This document shows, piece after piece, positions 47,470-59,349 of a stretch of DNA of 64,000 nt. A program made the translations under genes and the position numbers. Source of the DNA: Bilabrum cf. latius (lineage: Eukaryota; Bigyra: Bicosoecida; Bigyra; Bicosoecida); the NCBI GenBank assembly GCA_965178125.1, contig OZ237750.1, positions 372,001 through 436,000 on the forward strand, read 5' to 3'. The notes under the pieces were generated by a model. It was not told the DNA's origin. It ran no database searches and worked only from the letters and a program-made list of their open reading frames with translations. Each line of letters begins with the position of its first letter. The first letter of the stretch is position 1.

Positions 47470-50425
47470 ATGAGCGGGATTGCAGCTGTAGGGTTTCATG
47501 CTGCCATGATCAGCATGTCCTTCATCCTTCTGATGTCGAATGCAGCCCCATTCATATCAATTCATGAGGCACTCCTGGGGTCGATTGCCTTGGGAACCGT
47601 GTTGGGCTCCTGGATGGTATTCCTGGTAGCGTGTGTTACAGGTCATCTTGAGTGAGCACAACCCACAGCATGCTATCGCTTTTACCGGTGATTGTATGAA
47701 GCAAGTCTAGCGTTGCAGTTAATCGCGTCCCGCCCTAGACTTTGGCTTGGTCTGGTTAACCATCTGATTGTCGAATCCATGCGTCCGCGTTCAAGTTCTA
47801 CCTTGCTCCACCCACGCTCGCAGCGAAGTATCGGTCGGCTTGGCGCTTGTGATTATGGCCTTATTTGCGGCCGACCACTTCATGCCTGCCATGCGTCATG
47901 TACAAGCGGAGTTGTTCTCGCCGGCAGACCGCCTCGCGGCCGCTGCCCATGCCAAGGGCGGCAAGTCAGCAACCGCCCGGGGGCTGAACGATGGCATCAC
48001 GCGGCCCGCCGCTGCCCTCTTGTGGGTTTCTCTCATCATCATGGGGGTATTCTTCTGGCCGCTGTGGTCAACGCGGTTCCTCCCTGAGAATCCCGATGGC
48101 TCGGTGCGGTCCGGCGGGTCGTGCTGGGCTGACCTCCCAATCCACATGCACATGATGCAGGCATTTTTGGTGGGCAGGAACCAGGACATCAGCTTCTTTG
48201 GGCTGCATTCTCCCATTTTTGCGGGCCGCCCGATGTCCTACCCCTTCATCCCCGACTTCCACAGCGCCATCCTGGTCAAGCTGGGCTTCAACATGCGGTG
48301 GGGCATGCTGCTCCCGGGCTTCATGATGTTCATCTCGTGCATGGGACTTGCGTACTGCCTCGCGTATCGCGTGTCCAGGTCCTCGTTGGGCTCGCTCACG
48401 GGGTGCATCATCGTCATTTTGAGCGGCGGTGTGGGTGGGATCAACTGGCTGCTCAAGAACCCCGAGCAGGCGCCCAGCCACGACCCCATGCAGGACGACC
48501 CTAGCTCTGGGAGAGGCAACGGGTCCGTGTTCTGGTTCGCGTTTCTGCCTCACGTAATGATGCCTCAAAGGGCGGCAACATACGGGTACCCCGTGGCGCT
48601 GCTGGCGGTGATTATCACGTGGCTCAGCATCAAGTCGCAGTCCACGCTCAAGCTGGACACGAGGCGCAGGCTGCTCCTCGTGGCTGCCATCATCTGCGGG
48701 CTGCTCCCGCTCGTGCACGCCCACAGCTTCGTGTGCATGGCCGTCATCGTCGGCTCGCTGTGCCTGATGGACTTGCACGCGTACGGCGCCCAGCCCATGC
48801 AGATGACCGCCTGGCTGCCTGCGGGGGTCACCTGCCTGCTCATGTTCCTGCCGCAGTTTATGCTCATCAAAAAGATGGAGGAGGAGGACACGGGCAAGCA
48901 CACCATCGAGCCCGCGGTGATTTTCCAAGGCCACGACAAGGGAGACGTGGCGTGGGCGCTCGGCAAGGTGGGCATGGCATTTCTGGCTCGGTACATCCCG
49001 CGGTTCTGGCGAGATTTCCTGACTTTCATGTTCAGGTCGACCACATTTACGGGCCTGCTGTACTTCATTGGCGTGGCGTCGTTCATCCCGTACATCCTGG
49101 TGACCCTCCGAGCAGCCTTTGTGTACGTCAGGTCCGGAGACATCCCTGCTGGGCTCGTGGACCCGAGCATGCGCCAGGCCCTGCTGCTCGAGGCCGGCGG
49201 CCGCGCCAAGAAGGACGACGATGCCAGGAAGGCGAAGGGCGAGGGTTCCTTCGCCGACGAATCCGTGTACGTCACCAAGCTCCAGGACGTTAACAGGATC
49301 AGGAGCCGGATCTGCGCGGAGCCGAACAAGGAAGTGACTCGCTTCGATGACGTGCTCGCTGCCGCCGACATGGTGGGTCCCTCACGGCGCATCGCAGGTG
49401 CAAAGCTGGGCGTTGCGACGGTGATCCTGCTGTTTGTGGGTCTTTTTATCAAGTTCCAGCCCTGGGACAAGGACAACACGAAGCTTTACCTCTTGTGGCT
49501 GCTCATATCAGCCGGGTATGTCGGCGGCGCGGTCATGTGGCCCATCGACGCGGCGCTTGGGCCTATCCTGGACCAGGTCGCGGGTGCTGCGGACGGTGTG
49601 ATTGACAGCGTGCTTGGGACCGGAGTGATCGAGGCGTCGCCCACCAAGGAGAAGGTCGAGGACGAGACCGCTGTGGGAGGCGCGAAGGATGCAGGAGAAG
49701 CAGGGGCGCCCGATGGCAAGAGTCTCGCTGAGGCAGGTGGCAGCTCTGGCCTCCGCGTCCGTGCGAATCGCAAAGCAGGGCTGGGTAGCGGCGGCAAAGA
49801 GGGGGAGGCGGATGACGCCGGCAGCGACGGGAAAGATTCCAAGGCAGAGGGAGCGAGTCCGGGCGCCAAGCCGGGCACGGGCAAGGCTCCCGGCGGGCCC
49901 AGCATCGTGTTCCGGGGAGTGTACCTCCTCCTTGGCCTGTGCGGGGTCGCACTCGCCGCCGTTTCGTGCGTCTCTGGCTGGATGAGCATCGAGCGCGAGT
50001 TCCGCATGGACCACGAGCTGTACGGCAACGACGAGAAGGACATGGCCAAGTACCTCATCGAGCACGTCTCGCCCAAGGCCGTGGTTGTGCACCAGAACAA
50101 CCACCGCGCACTCTCGGGCATGCTGGCGGGGAAGCCCTCTCTCGTTGCGTACGACGGCTGGATGTGGTCGCACGGTTACAACTACGGGGATCGGCACACG
50201 GACCGCAACATTATCGTGGACCACCTGGTCAAGGATTCGGACCCAGAGAACTACCAGAGGATGAGGCGCTGGGGAGCGAGGTACGTCCTTTCGGAGGGTC
50301 CGTACCACTGGCCAACGGAGCGCAAGGACCCCAGCGTGTTCCTCGACGGCAAGCTCAAGCGGGTGCACCAGTCGGGGCGCTACGAGCTGTTCGAGGTCCT
50401 CGGCTACGGGTTCGAGCCGACATGA
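47470..50425 (+). CDS. Polytopic GT-C-like membrane protein
   Basis: Exon 1 is 47470-47651, the intron is 47652-47823 (172 nt, GTGAGC...CGCAG), exon 2 is 47824-50425 ending at TGA; 927 residues. Roughly a dozen membrane segments are visible. The first outer loop 'GSCWADLPIHMHMMQAFLVG' and the later 'LLPLVHAHSF' and 'HVMMPQRAATYGYP' carry acidic/His motifs typical of GT-C-fold proteins. The soluble C-terminal domain has 'KAVVVHQNNHRALSGMLAGK', 'YDGWMWSHGYNYGDRH' and 'YVLSEG', shared by a widespread uncharacterised membrane family. It would act in the ER or at the plasma membrane, perhaps on lipid-linked sugars, which is inference. It is notable for containing no TAG in 927 codons, unlike almost every other large gene here, and ends at TGA. 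Confidence 0.78.
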
Positions 50426-50846
50426 GCGAGCAGTTGGTTGGAAGGTCGAAGGGAGGAAGAGGTTGTGTGGTACACGATGGAGACCTAGGGCTTTCTTCGA
50501 TCTGATTTGTCCAGGTGGGTTGGCGCGCAGTTGGCAGAACCTGTTGGGCTTGTGTTTGCCCTAGCCAGCAGTTGGTGGATTTTGAGATGGGTGAGATGCG
50601 CAAGAGCATGATACTTAACCAACTTCACGAAAAGGCACCCTAGCGTGCACGCATTTGCATAATTCGGTCTGGATTCCAGACTCAGCATTGGTCTAACCCG
50701 CCCAACCCCTCGTGATTCGATGTGAGTCTGGTCCTTGAGCAGAAACCCGTTGCGCGGCGCCCAACGACTGCAAGAATACTGGCAGCCGAAGACCACTGAC
50801 CCGGTTCATAGACCATCCACTGCAATCGAAAACACCAAAAGCCTCC
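50426..50846. other. Convergent intergenic region, no gene recognised
   Basis: 421 bp between two convergent stop codons. It should hold both 3' untranslated regions. Nothing else is supported. Confidence 0.5.
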
Positions 50847-52181
50847 TCAATCTCCTCCAGCCCGGTGGTTGTCGACCTCCTTGAAGCAGGGCGGCACGGG
50901 GCGCGTGCCGCCGGTCGCGATGCCCTGGGTGGCCTCGCAGATGTAGTACTTGTCCCCCAATGGATTTAGGCTGGGGTTGTTCACCACCACGTTGTCGAAT
51001 AGGACGCCCTCCATGACGTTGGTCTGGTTCCCAAGGATTACACCAGGGCTCGTGGAGCCCCCGTTGACGGTGATATCCCTGAGAGTTATGTTGCTCCAGG
51101 TCATCTCCGAAGGGACGGGGCACGGCAAATCAGGGTCATCCGGCCACAGGAGGTTGCAGGCACCCCCGTAGAATGCCTGCTGCGGCCCGATCCAGATGGA
51201 CCACTAGCTCGCGTTGTTGATGGTGATGTTCTGGAACAGCACGTCTGTGATCTCGCCCGTGTCTGTGGGGTTGTCCGTCGGCCTCGATTTCATGTAGATC
51301 CCCTTGAATGTGTTCACCATCTCAGAGTCCCTGAAAGTGATGTTCTTCACGCACGTGTGGTGCGCCGAAGGTCCAATGGAGCCGATCGTGAGGCCCACTC
51401 CCGAGGCGTTCACCCGCTCCACCAGCCAGTTCTCGGAGCACTTCGCTCGCTTTGCGGTGGCGTCGAGTTCCTTGACACACACACAGTCGTCGTCATTCCA
51501 GACCGTGACATCGTGCACGTAAACGTTCGCCCCAGCGATGTCGAAACCGTCCGTATTGAATGCCCCGATATCGTCCAGGTCGTGGTAACTGGCGTTGTCG
51601 CGGTGCACTTCGATCGCACTGTCACGAATTTCAATCCCATTAATATCGTGAGCATAAAATGTCCAGTATGGGCTCTGTCGCAGCAGCAGGTTCTCAACAA
51701 GCAGGTTCCCGGCGTCCTCAATGTGCATGAGGCGCGGGCGGTTTTCGCCAATGATCAAATAGCTTATGTATCCCCACCACGGCTCACCGTTGCCGTCAAG
51801 TGTTCCTGTTCCAGACGATGTAAACGTGACATTGTCCAGATTCTCAAAATACATGCATTCCTTGACCTTGCCATCGGGCGTCGGCGTGAAGCGCGGCCAA
51901 GCTGTTTGGTTGTTTTGCCATTTCAGAGTGCCGTCAATCATGAAGGTGGCATCACTGATATTGTAGCCTTCAACGCCTCCGTTGAACCAGAACGTTTCGT
52001 TCGGCACAAGCAACGTGTCCCCCGGAGCAAGCTGGGCCAGGCCGACATTTAGCTTTGCGGTGTTTTGATTGCACACGCCCAGACCATCGTCGCCGGCAAC
52101 CACACCTAGATCACGCGCAATGTCAATTGTTCGGCCATATGTTGACCCAAAGAGAAGCGCTCCGATGGCAGCTATCCTCAT
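50847..52181 (-). CDS. GH28 family pectinase-like protein (polygalacturonase-type)
   Basis: Right-handed beta-helix enzyme family that cuts pectin backbones. ATG 52181 to TGA 50847, single exon, 444 residues, one TAG at 51204. The signal peptide 'MRIAAIGALLFGSTYG' predicts secretion, and many Asn-X-Ser/Thr sites follow. Family motifs appear in order: 'FNTDGFDIAG' (NTD), 'WNDDDCVCVK' (DD), then 'GVGLTIGSIG' where polygalacturonases have G-H-G, and 'GIYMKSRP' in place of R-I-K. The missing His and altered substrate-binding triad argue against a classical endo-polygalacturonase. A rhamnogalacturonase or other GH28 specificity, or reduced activity, is possible. The next gene on the same strand is the sulfatase-activating enzyme, 130 bp upstream. 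Confidence 0.85.
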
Positions 52182-52310
52182 GATACGCAACAGAAATGAA
52201 TGCTCGACCGCTGGGCGAACCTAGAGGGAACCTTCGCTGCCTCTGCGCAAGCACAATAGTCTACGTGTCTTCGCTTGGAATGCTGCAAATACTTGTAACC
52301 CTCCAAACAA

Positions 52311-53492
52311 TCACAGCTCCTGTCTCCCCCCTGCGGCCCCCGAATCATCACTGGTCACGGTCGCGTCCCCGAGAGTCGCCTCGTGGCCCCTCTGCTCGGG
52401 CACCTTTGCGTCGCCTGCCTTCATCGATTTGCTCTCCTCCTCATTCGCACTCCGCGCGCATCGAATCCCGACATTGTAAGCGGACGAGTTCGCGGTGTTC
52501 TGGGTGCGGGCAGCCACGCGGTACCTGTAGCAGTAGTCCTTGTGGCACAGAAAGGAGCCCCCTTTCTTAGTCATCTTGACCTCGCCGGGGTCGCTGGGGT
52601 CAGGGCCTCTGCAGTCTGCGGGGAGTGGCCTGTCGTCCACTTTCCTGCACCACCTGTCGCTCGTCCACTCCCACACGTTTCCAGAGACGTGGTGCAGCCC
52701 CCACTTGTTCTGGGGCGGCAGGGCATCAACGGGGGCCGTCCACTTGTGGCCGTCTTCTACCGTGTTGTTCGCAGGGAACTTTCCTTGCCAGATGTTCGTC
52801 CTGAACTCCCCCCGTGGCATCAGTTTGTTCCCCCAGGGATACAGCCGGTCCTCCTTTCCCCCCCTCGCCGCCCGCTCCCACTCTGCCTCGGTGGGCAGGC
52901 GTCCCCCCGGCCGGGACCAGCGGCAGAACTCGGCGGCGTCTTTCAGCGATACATGCAGCACGGGGTGGTACTCGCGGTGACTTGTCCACACGTCGGAGTC
53001 GTTTCCTTCGGGGGAGTACCAGAACGCGTTCGGCACGGGCAGCCACCACGGCACCTGCGCGACCGCCTGATCGATCGACTTCGAAACTGCTTCGCTGAGC
53101 GCAAGCTCGTGCACAAAGGACCAGCCGTAGCTTTCGGCCTCAGTTTCATAGCCTGTAGCTTGGACAAACTCCTTGAAGCGCTCGTTGGTCACCTCGTACT
53201 TGTCGATGAAGAAAGGTTCCACCTCGGTCTTGGCGGCTGGTCCCTCTGCATCCTACTTAAACCATTCCTAATCTGTTCCAGCGCGATACACACCGCCAGG
53301 AATAAACACCTCTTCCTGCAAGTCAAGTGGCACCGATGAAATGGAATTCAAAACTCTGCTTGGGTCAGCAAGTGCAGACGTGCGGGTGACAGGTAGCAGA
53401 TGCGATTTCTTTTTGGCTGGTCTCACCTCGAACTTTGCTGCACTGGACAGCACAGTTCCATAGACGAGTAGAGCACTCATTTGGGACAACAT
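52311..53492 (-). CDS. SUMF1: Formylglycine-generating enzyme (SUMF1-type sulfatase activator)
   Basis: Converts the active-site Cys of sulfatases to formylglycine in the ER. ATG 53492 to TGA 52311, 393 residues, TAGs at 53268 and 53253. The N-terminus 'MLSQMSALLVYGTVLSSAA' is a likely signal peptide; upstream the frame stays open only to a GTG. The domain starts 'VFIPGGVYRAGTD*EWFK*D', where the second TAG falls on the Gln of human 'QIKQDGE'. It continues 'PFFIDKYEVTNERFKEFV', 'PWWLPVPNAFWYSPEG', 'HPVLHVSLKDAAEFC', 'GRLPTEAEWERAARGG', 'YPWGNKL', 'NIWQGKFP' and 'HVSGNVWEWTSDRW'. Both redox Cys are conserved in 'GGSFLCHKDYCYRYR' (about residues 308-322). A disordered Ser/Glu tail is extra. Its presence implies sulfatases elsewhere in the genome. 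Confidence 0.95.
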
Positions 53493-53615
53493 TACAAGGC
53501 TGTCCAACACCTCCAATCCAACTAAGTGAGCCTCTGGTCTGAGAGAGACTGCCAAACCGGAAGCAGACGCTCTGCTGTGGTCGACATGGTACGTGCACGG
53601 CGTCACGGGCTCAGC

Positions 53616-55805
53616 TCACAATTTCGCCTGGTAGCTTGGCCTCCTCGCCGGCTTGTACGGCCCTGACGAGCCCAGCGCGATGCTCTCGGCACCTAGCCCT
53701 CCTTCTGCTCGAGGTGCGCCGCCCACTCCCACGCCCACTCCCATCCGGCTGAAGGGCAGCGTGGTCACCCTGGCCAGCGAACTCGCCAAGACGTACTGAA
53801 GGAACGTTCGCTACCTCCCGTGCACGTACGGCTGCCTTGCTGGCAAGATGGAGCCAAGCACCGGGGGAGGGACCCACCATTCGGTTGCAACCGGCGCGGC
53901 AGCCCCGCGGCTCAAGGCGGAGCACAGGCGCTCCGCGGTGCCAGCCGGGCTGCCGTCATCGTCGCACGCAAAGAAGCGAGCTAGCAGGTAGCAGACGGTG
54001 CCCACCGCATCCACGTTGATAGGATGATTCCCCCCCTTGATCCAGAACCCTGTTCCCTGCGTGAATCCGCGGAGCATCTGCTGAGGCGTTTCAATCCGGT
54101 AGGCCTCCTTCATCATCACAGGACGGGGGGACAGGTGCGCCCCCTCGCCGCCACCACTGGGCGGCGCTGCTGAAGGGCCACTCGTCACATTACCAAATGC
54201 ACTCGTCACACCAGATTTGGACCGCTTCCCCATGGGGGCACCGACCGGCTCGAGATCGTGGCAGTACTGGGACGGGTCCCGCGTGCCGATCGGGACGGGC
54301 GGAAATGGAGAGTGAAGGTCGTCGTCTGTTCCCCAGAGAACAAGCGATGGCCTCGTTACGGGTCTAGGCAGCTTCCCGTGGTACGCGTCGTGCTCGAGGG
54401 TGGCTATCTGCCGCATCACGCCGGAAGACGCCGCGATCTGGAAGAGCGCATGCGCTGAGAGGCTGGCAGCCAGCTGGGGAAGACGCTTCCTCAGCATCGC
54501 CTCCACGGCAGAGGCACCGAACATGAGGCTCGCTGACCGAAGCATCCTGTACCTGTGGAACCCCGCGGGGCACAGGAGACCCAGCCTGCGAATGAGGTCG
54601 GGCCTCCTGCTGCCGAGAAGGGTGGACAAATAGCCCCCGTATGAGTGCCCGATGAGGTCCACCTGTCTGTGCCCTTCCCGCCCCAGCTGGCGGACGATCG
54701 ACCGACCGAGCGCAGTCGGCGCATCCTAGCTTGCTCTGCCGGCCGATGCACTCGTCACACGCGGACTGCCAGTACTCCGCCGGCCGAGCAAGGTCTCGAT
54801 CAGGTGCTCGATGGACTGCGCCTGCTCAGTCCAGCCGGGCAGCTTTCGTGCCGTTCTTGCACTCGGTGTCAGGTGCTTGCCACGCGCCGACTCGGAGCCA
54901 GAACCCAAACCCATCGCTGAAGCTTCCTTCTACTCCACGGAGTCGTCTTGCTCGCCTCCCGCCTGTCCCCTCGATGGGATGGAATGCGCGAAATCGAAGC
55001 CAAGCAGGTCGGGCACCAGCACGGTCCTGTCGGGGAAGGCAGCGGCGAGAAGCGCGGCCACGAGTAGCATTGACTGAGCCGTGGTGAACAGCCCATGCAC
55101 CACCACAATGGGCGGCCCGCCCTACGGCAGGGGGTAAGGAGAAGCGGACTCGGGTTTCAGTCTCGCACCTGCCCTAGCAGCAATCCCACCAGCCCTGCCT
55201 GCCATGGATCGAGCAACGTACATGTGAAATATCCCGTGCCCTTGCACCGGTACATAGGCATGCTCCAGGCCAAGCAATGGGCTGATCGAGCGCACGGCTT
55301 CCGCAGCTGCTGCCATCGTCCACCGGGTGGCCGGCGGCATGGGTGAGTGCAGCTGCCAGATCGGCTTGGCATCAGGGAGGCGGGGGGGCGACAAAAAAGG
55401 CACGAGCGCGCGCGCTTGCAGCACACGAAGCGTAGGTCTGCGACGTACGGTGGTGGGGGGCTTCCCATCGCGCGCACCGGCGGATCTTGGGACCGAACCC
55501 TGCGGCGATGCCAAGTCCCGAGCACTGCTGCCGGCGGGGGCATCGTGAAGCCGCTGCCATTCTTGGGCTGCACTGGCAACCGCTTGTTGCGCCTTGAATC
55601 CCAGCAAGAGCTGCACGCCAAGACCATCCAGCACGGACCGAGCAATCGAGCGGCATTGCTGCTCGGACCAGTGGTGCCCCGTGGGACTCTAGGCTTCCCT
55701 TGGAAACCGGATACAGAGGCATCTGCGAACAGCTTCAGTCAAGTCGTCTTCTCCCAGGGCCCACCTTCCGCTCCTTTGCACCGTATCGTCCACTAGAGCA
55801 TCCAT
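53616..55805 (-). CDS. Alpha/beta-fold hydrolase
   Basis: One frame of 730 codons runs from ATG 55805 to TGA 53616, with TAGs at 55689, 55122, 54930, 54726 and 53811; the frame stays open further upstream, so the start is not certain. The hydrolase core begins near residue 230: 'GGPPIVVVHGLFTTAQSM' (oxyanion-hole HG), 'VPDLLGFDFAHS', nucleophile elbow 'DLIGHSYGGYLSTLLG', acid in 'SLVLWGTDDDLHSP' and the late His in 'IKGGNHPINVDA'. This matches serine hydrolases of the lipase/epoxide-hydrolase-like superfamily. The first 220 residues and an insert before the His are low complexity (Pro/Gly/Ser). Substrate and location are unknown; a weak hydrophobic N-terminus is present but no clear signal peptide. 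Confidence 0.78.
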
Positions 55806-56771
55806 TAGCTCCTAGCACACTTGAATGAGGCCTAAACTTGGAAACAATACACGCCAACCGGGGGAAGAGCTGCCTAGTTGCCGAAATCCTTTGCCATACA
55901 AAGTCATTTCCAATGCAGTCGCGTGGGGATGCTCACCAGCCACTGCGTGCAGGGCATGCTCAAGCTAATGAGATTTTGTAAAGTGCTGCCGCGGTCCTGC
56001 AAGCGTCTTTAGCAAAATTCGCGATGTTTGTTGCCTGTTTATAGACATAGATACAAGTTGCTTCGTCGATGATCCAAATTTCCTCCTATCTGGAGCTACT
56101 GGTGCAGATTTCTGGCCTCAGGTCTGAAGATTCGGAGCTGAATCATTGCCGACCCATCGACGTGGCCTGCTGTGCACCCGTTCGGAAGAAGAGCAGACGC
56201 ATTGACCGGCAGATTTTGGCAGTCCAATGGGCGAACAAGATGCAGGGTGCTCTGCTCAGAATACTAATGCTGCTTCAATGGCTGCTGCGTGGCGCACTGT
56301 ACGATGGCGCGGAGCTTCAGGTTCGGAACGAGTAGCGTGTGGAAACGACGGAAATACTGGTAAACAGCGACCTGTTTCCCCCTGGCCAGATTTGACTTGG
56401 AAACTAACCATGCCGAGGAGAACTAGAGGAAGTCGATCGAAGAACAAGAAGCCATCAGGCACGAGCGAGTCAAAGGCCGGTGTAAGCATTGTGGGGTGTT
56501 GGGAATACCACGGCACGTCGCCAGCGAACGACATGAAGTTACTTTCGATACCGTGGCTGGCAACTCGCATATTACGCCCCAAGAAGCATTGCATTTATTG
56601 ATGTTTACAGCATTGGTGATTCGCGCTTGCGTAGGAATCAATGGATAGATTTGATCCTGACATCGAGTTCCAAGCTGAGCCAACCGATCTACGCCCAGGT
56701 CTTCGTCGCAGGCTGATAAAACCGATGCAGCGTAGCCTCTTGTAGGTGCAGGGGAGTCTGCGCCTGTTGCA
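55806..56771. other. Divergent intergenic region with a possible upstream exon
   Basis: 966 bp between the hydrolase and coiled-coil genes. An ATG-started frame at 56227-56479 could be a first exon of the coiled-coil gene: donor at 56480 and acceptor TAG at 56745 are in phase. However, both signals differ from the GTGAG/CGCAG consensus here and the sequence has no homology I know. Another short frame at 56069-56390 looks spurious. Confidence 0.4.
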
Positions 56772-59225
56772 ATGCCATCTCTTGGCAAGCCAGTGATGGA
56801 TCCGCAATCTCAGCTGAAGCGGTCAGGTTCTGCTTGGGGCAGCTCCAGCCTAAAGGCCAAAATGGCAACCAGCCGCTCCACCACACCGCAGTCGCAGCGA
56901 AGTGTGGCAGACAGCATCGCTATGGAGTCCCCAGCGCGTGCAGCGAGCGCAAATTTGACGCACCTCAGCCCGGCCGGCCCGAGCCCGGCGCGCGCCACAC
57001 CCGCCATTCCAAAGAGCAGGGAAATCGACATTCACGGCGTGGATGGCCTCACCGGAAGCGCGAATAAATCTCGCAGCTCCACTCGCCATTCGTCACCCTC
57101 GGCTCAACTGCCCCAGGGACGCTCGCCAGCGCAGCAGCTGGACCACGCCGAGAGGCTTGCGAGGATCGCCACGGGCACTTCCTCGGACCTCAGAGAGGCA
57201 GCGGGGCTGGGCGAGAGCTCCGCTGCCCCCGACATGGACAGCATCATCGACATGCCCCTCGGGGCAGGCACGCCCCCTCGGCGCAGCACCGCCCCTGCAC
57301 CGCCCGCAGCTGACACCCTGAGCTCCCCCCCTGCGGCAGGCCTCGCAAGCGTCCCCCCAGGACTCGGTGTGTCTGCCGGCGCCGATGCTCTGCGAAGCGA
57401 AGACGCCGAGCACATCCAGAACTTGTCAGACATGGTCAAGACTTTGCAGAGCGACCTGGTCTAGCACAAGGCGAGGGTGCAGAAAGCAGAAGATGCAGCC
57501 GCTGATGCGGACCAGCAGCTTCGGGAGGCGGAGCAGAGGGCAGAAGCGGCGGAAAAGGCGGAGGAACAGGCAGAGGATCAGCTCCAGCAGATTAAGGAAC
57601 AGCTCAAACGTGCGTAGGCTGAAGCAGAGGCAGCCAAGCAGGAGCAGGCCAGATCTGGAGACTCTGCAGAATAGGCAGCTGCAGCCGAACAAGAGCTGGC
57701 GCAGGTCAAGCAACAGCTACAGGATGCCCTGGACACCGCATCAGGAACGGCCGATGCGGAGCAGCAGCTGGATGATGCAAAGAAGCTGGTTGAGTCGCTC
57801 AAGGAGGAACTGTTGGCAGCGCAGTCCGCTCGGGACGAGGCCAAAGAAGCTCACTCCGAGGCGTAGCAGGCCGCCAGCGATGCTTCGGCTGAGGCAGCCG
57901 AGGCAACGGCAAAGAGCAGTGGGTTGGAGGAGCAGCTGAAGCAGCTCAAGGACGAGCGGGACCAGCTGGCATCAAGCGAAAAGCGTGCTTTGGAGCAGGC
58001 GGAATCCGCCGAGGCTGCCGCGGCCGAGCTGAGACGCAGGGCCGAAGAGGCGGAGGAGGCGCTGAGAGAGAAAGAGCGGGAGCAGGCCTCGGCCGCCACC
58101 TCGGGAAATGATGCGGTGGCTGCAGCTCGCGCCGAGGCGCAGGCAGCGAGGGACGAGCGGGATAGCGCGCACGCTCTCGTGCAGGAGAGCCAGGAGGCCG
58201 CGCGACGCGCCGAGGCTGCGCTCGATGAGGCACAGGCAGCGCTCGGTCAGAAGGAAAGGGACCTTGAAGGGATGCAGAAGGAGAGGAACGCTGCTCGTTC
58301 AGCTCTAGATGCGGCGCAGGACGAGGCGACGAGCCTCAGGGTCCAGCTGGACAGCCTGAAGGCTTCCTCCGAGGCTCAGCGCGCCCAGCTGGTGGAGGAG
58401 CACGCGAGCAGGGAGGCCCGGATCGAGTAGCAGCTCGAGAGCTTGCGGTCCATGGCAACGCACAGCGACAGCGAGACCAAGCAGCAGGCGGCTGCTGACG
58501 TCAAGCGCGCGGAGGAGGCAGCGGAGAAGGCGGAGCAGCAGCTGGACAAGACGCGGGCAGAGCTGAGGGCCGTGAAGGAGCAGCTATCCGCGGCGACAAG
58601 CGGTGCCAAGTCCAGCAGCGACGATGTGGGCCGCCTCGAGGAGCAGCTGCGCGACGCTCGCGCAACCCTTGACTCCGAGCGGAGCAGGCTGGAGGGCCAG
58701 GTGAAGCAGACGGAAGCCGAGCTGGAGTCGGCGAGGCGCACCGCGGATGAAGCCAACCGGAGCAGCGACCGGGCCCTTGAGACGCTGCAGGGCGTAGAGA
58801 AGGAGAGGAACAGTCTCATGGAACACGTGCAGACCCTGCTGGCTTCGTCAAAGGCAATGGAGGCGCGACTGGAGGAGGCAGAGAGGGCGAGGGACGGACA
58901 GAGCGGGAAGGCGGCAGAGGGCGCACGCGCCGCGCATGCGGCCGCCGACAAGTTGGTGGCCCAGCGAGACAGCCTGCAGTCGCAGGTGACTGGGCTGCGG
59001 GCACAGCTGGCTAGGGCGGAGCAGGAGGCAAAGCAGGCCACGGCCAAAGCAAAGCAGCTGGAATCGCAGAGCTTGCAAGCGAGCGGCGGAGCGGAGCAAG
59101 CTGTGAGCGGAGGCTACGTCAAGTGGGCCACTTTGGGCGCCGTGGGTGGCGCTCTAGCGGGTGGTGCTGCCACGGTTGCTTTCGGATTTATGTAGGGAAA
59201 GCTGCGCAACAGCGGGGGCAGATGA
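56772..59225 (+). CDS. Tail-anchored long coiled-coil protein
   Basis: ATG 56772 to TGA 59223-59225, 817 residues; an extra upstream exon is possible. Residues about 1-220 are a disordered Ser/Pro/Ala region. From about 220 to 780 runs a heptad-rich coiled coil of Glu, Gln, Ala and Lys ('EEQLKQLKDERDQLASSEKR'). A single C-terminal membrane segment ('WATLGAVGGALAGGAATVAF') is followed after a TAG by ten residues. This is the layout of golgins and other tail-anchored tethers, so a Golgi or ER tether is a reasonable guess without proof. TAGs at 57462, 57615, 57672, 57864, 58428 and 59193 all lie in helical, Gln/Glu-rich context ('KRA*AEAEAAK', 'SEA*QAASDA'), where Gln fits and a stop does not. 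Rab6 in the same window is a typical partner class for golgins, but no link is shown. Confidence 0.76.
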
Positions 59226-59349
59226 TGTGCGGTTGCTTTTCGGGCGATTGTACAGACATGCCAAAAAATTTAAAAACCACAAGTTCTCTTTTGAGTGGAT
59301 TCATCGCAAGATCACTGATACCGGCAGCAACCAGGGTTAGGGCAACCGC

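Noticed and set aside
56227-56601. A separate 124-residue gene before the coiled-coil gene
   Set aside because: No homology, and it is followed immediately by unrelated frames. At most its first part may be an upstream exon of the coiled-coil gene.
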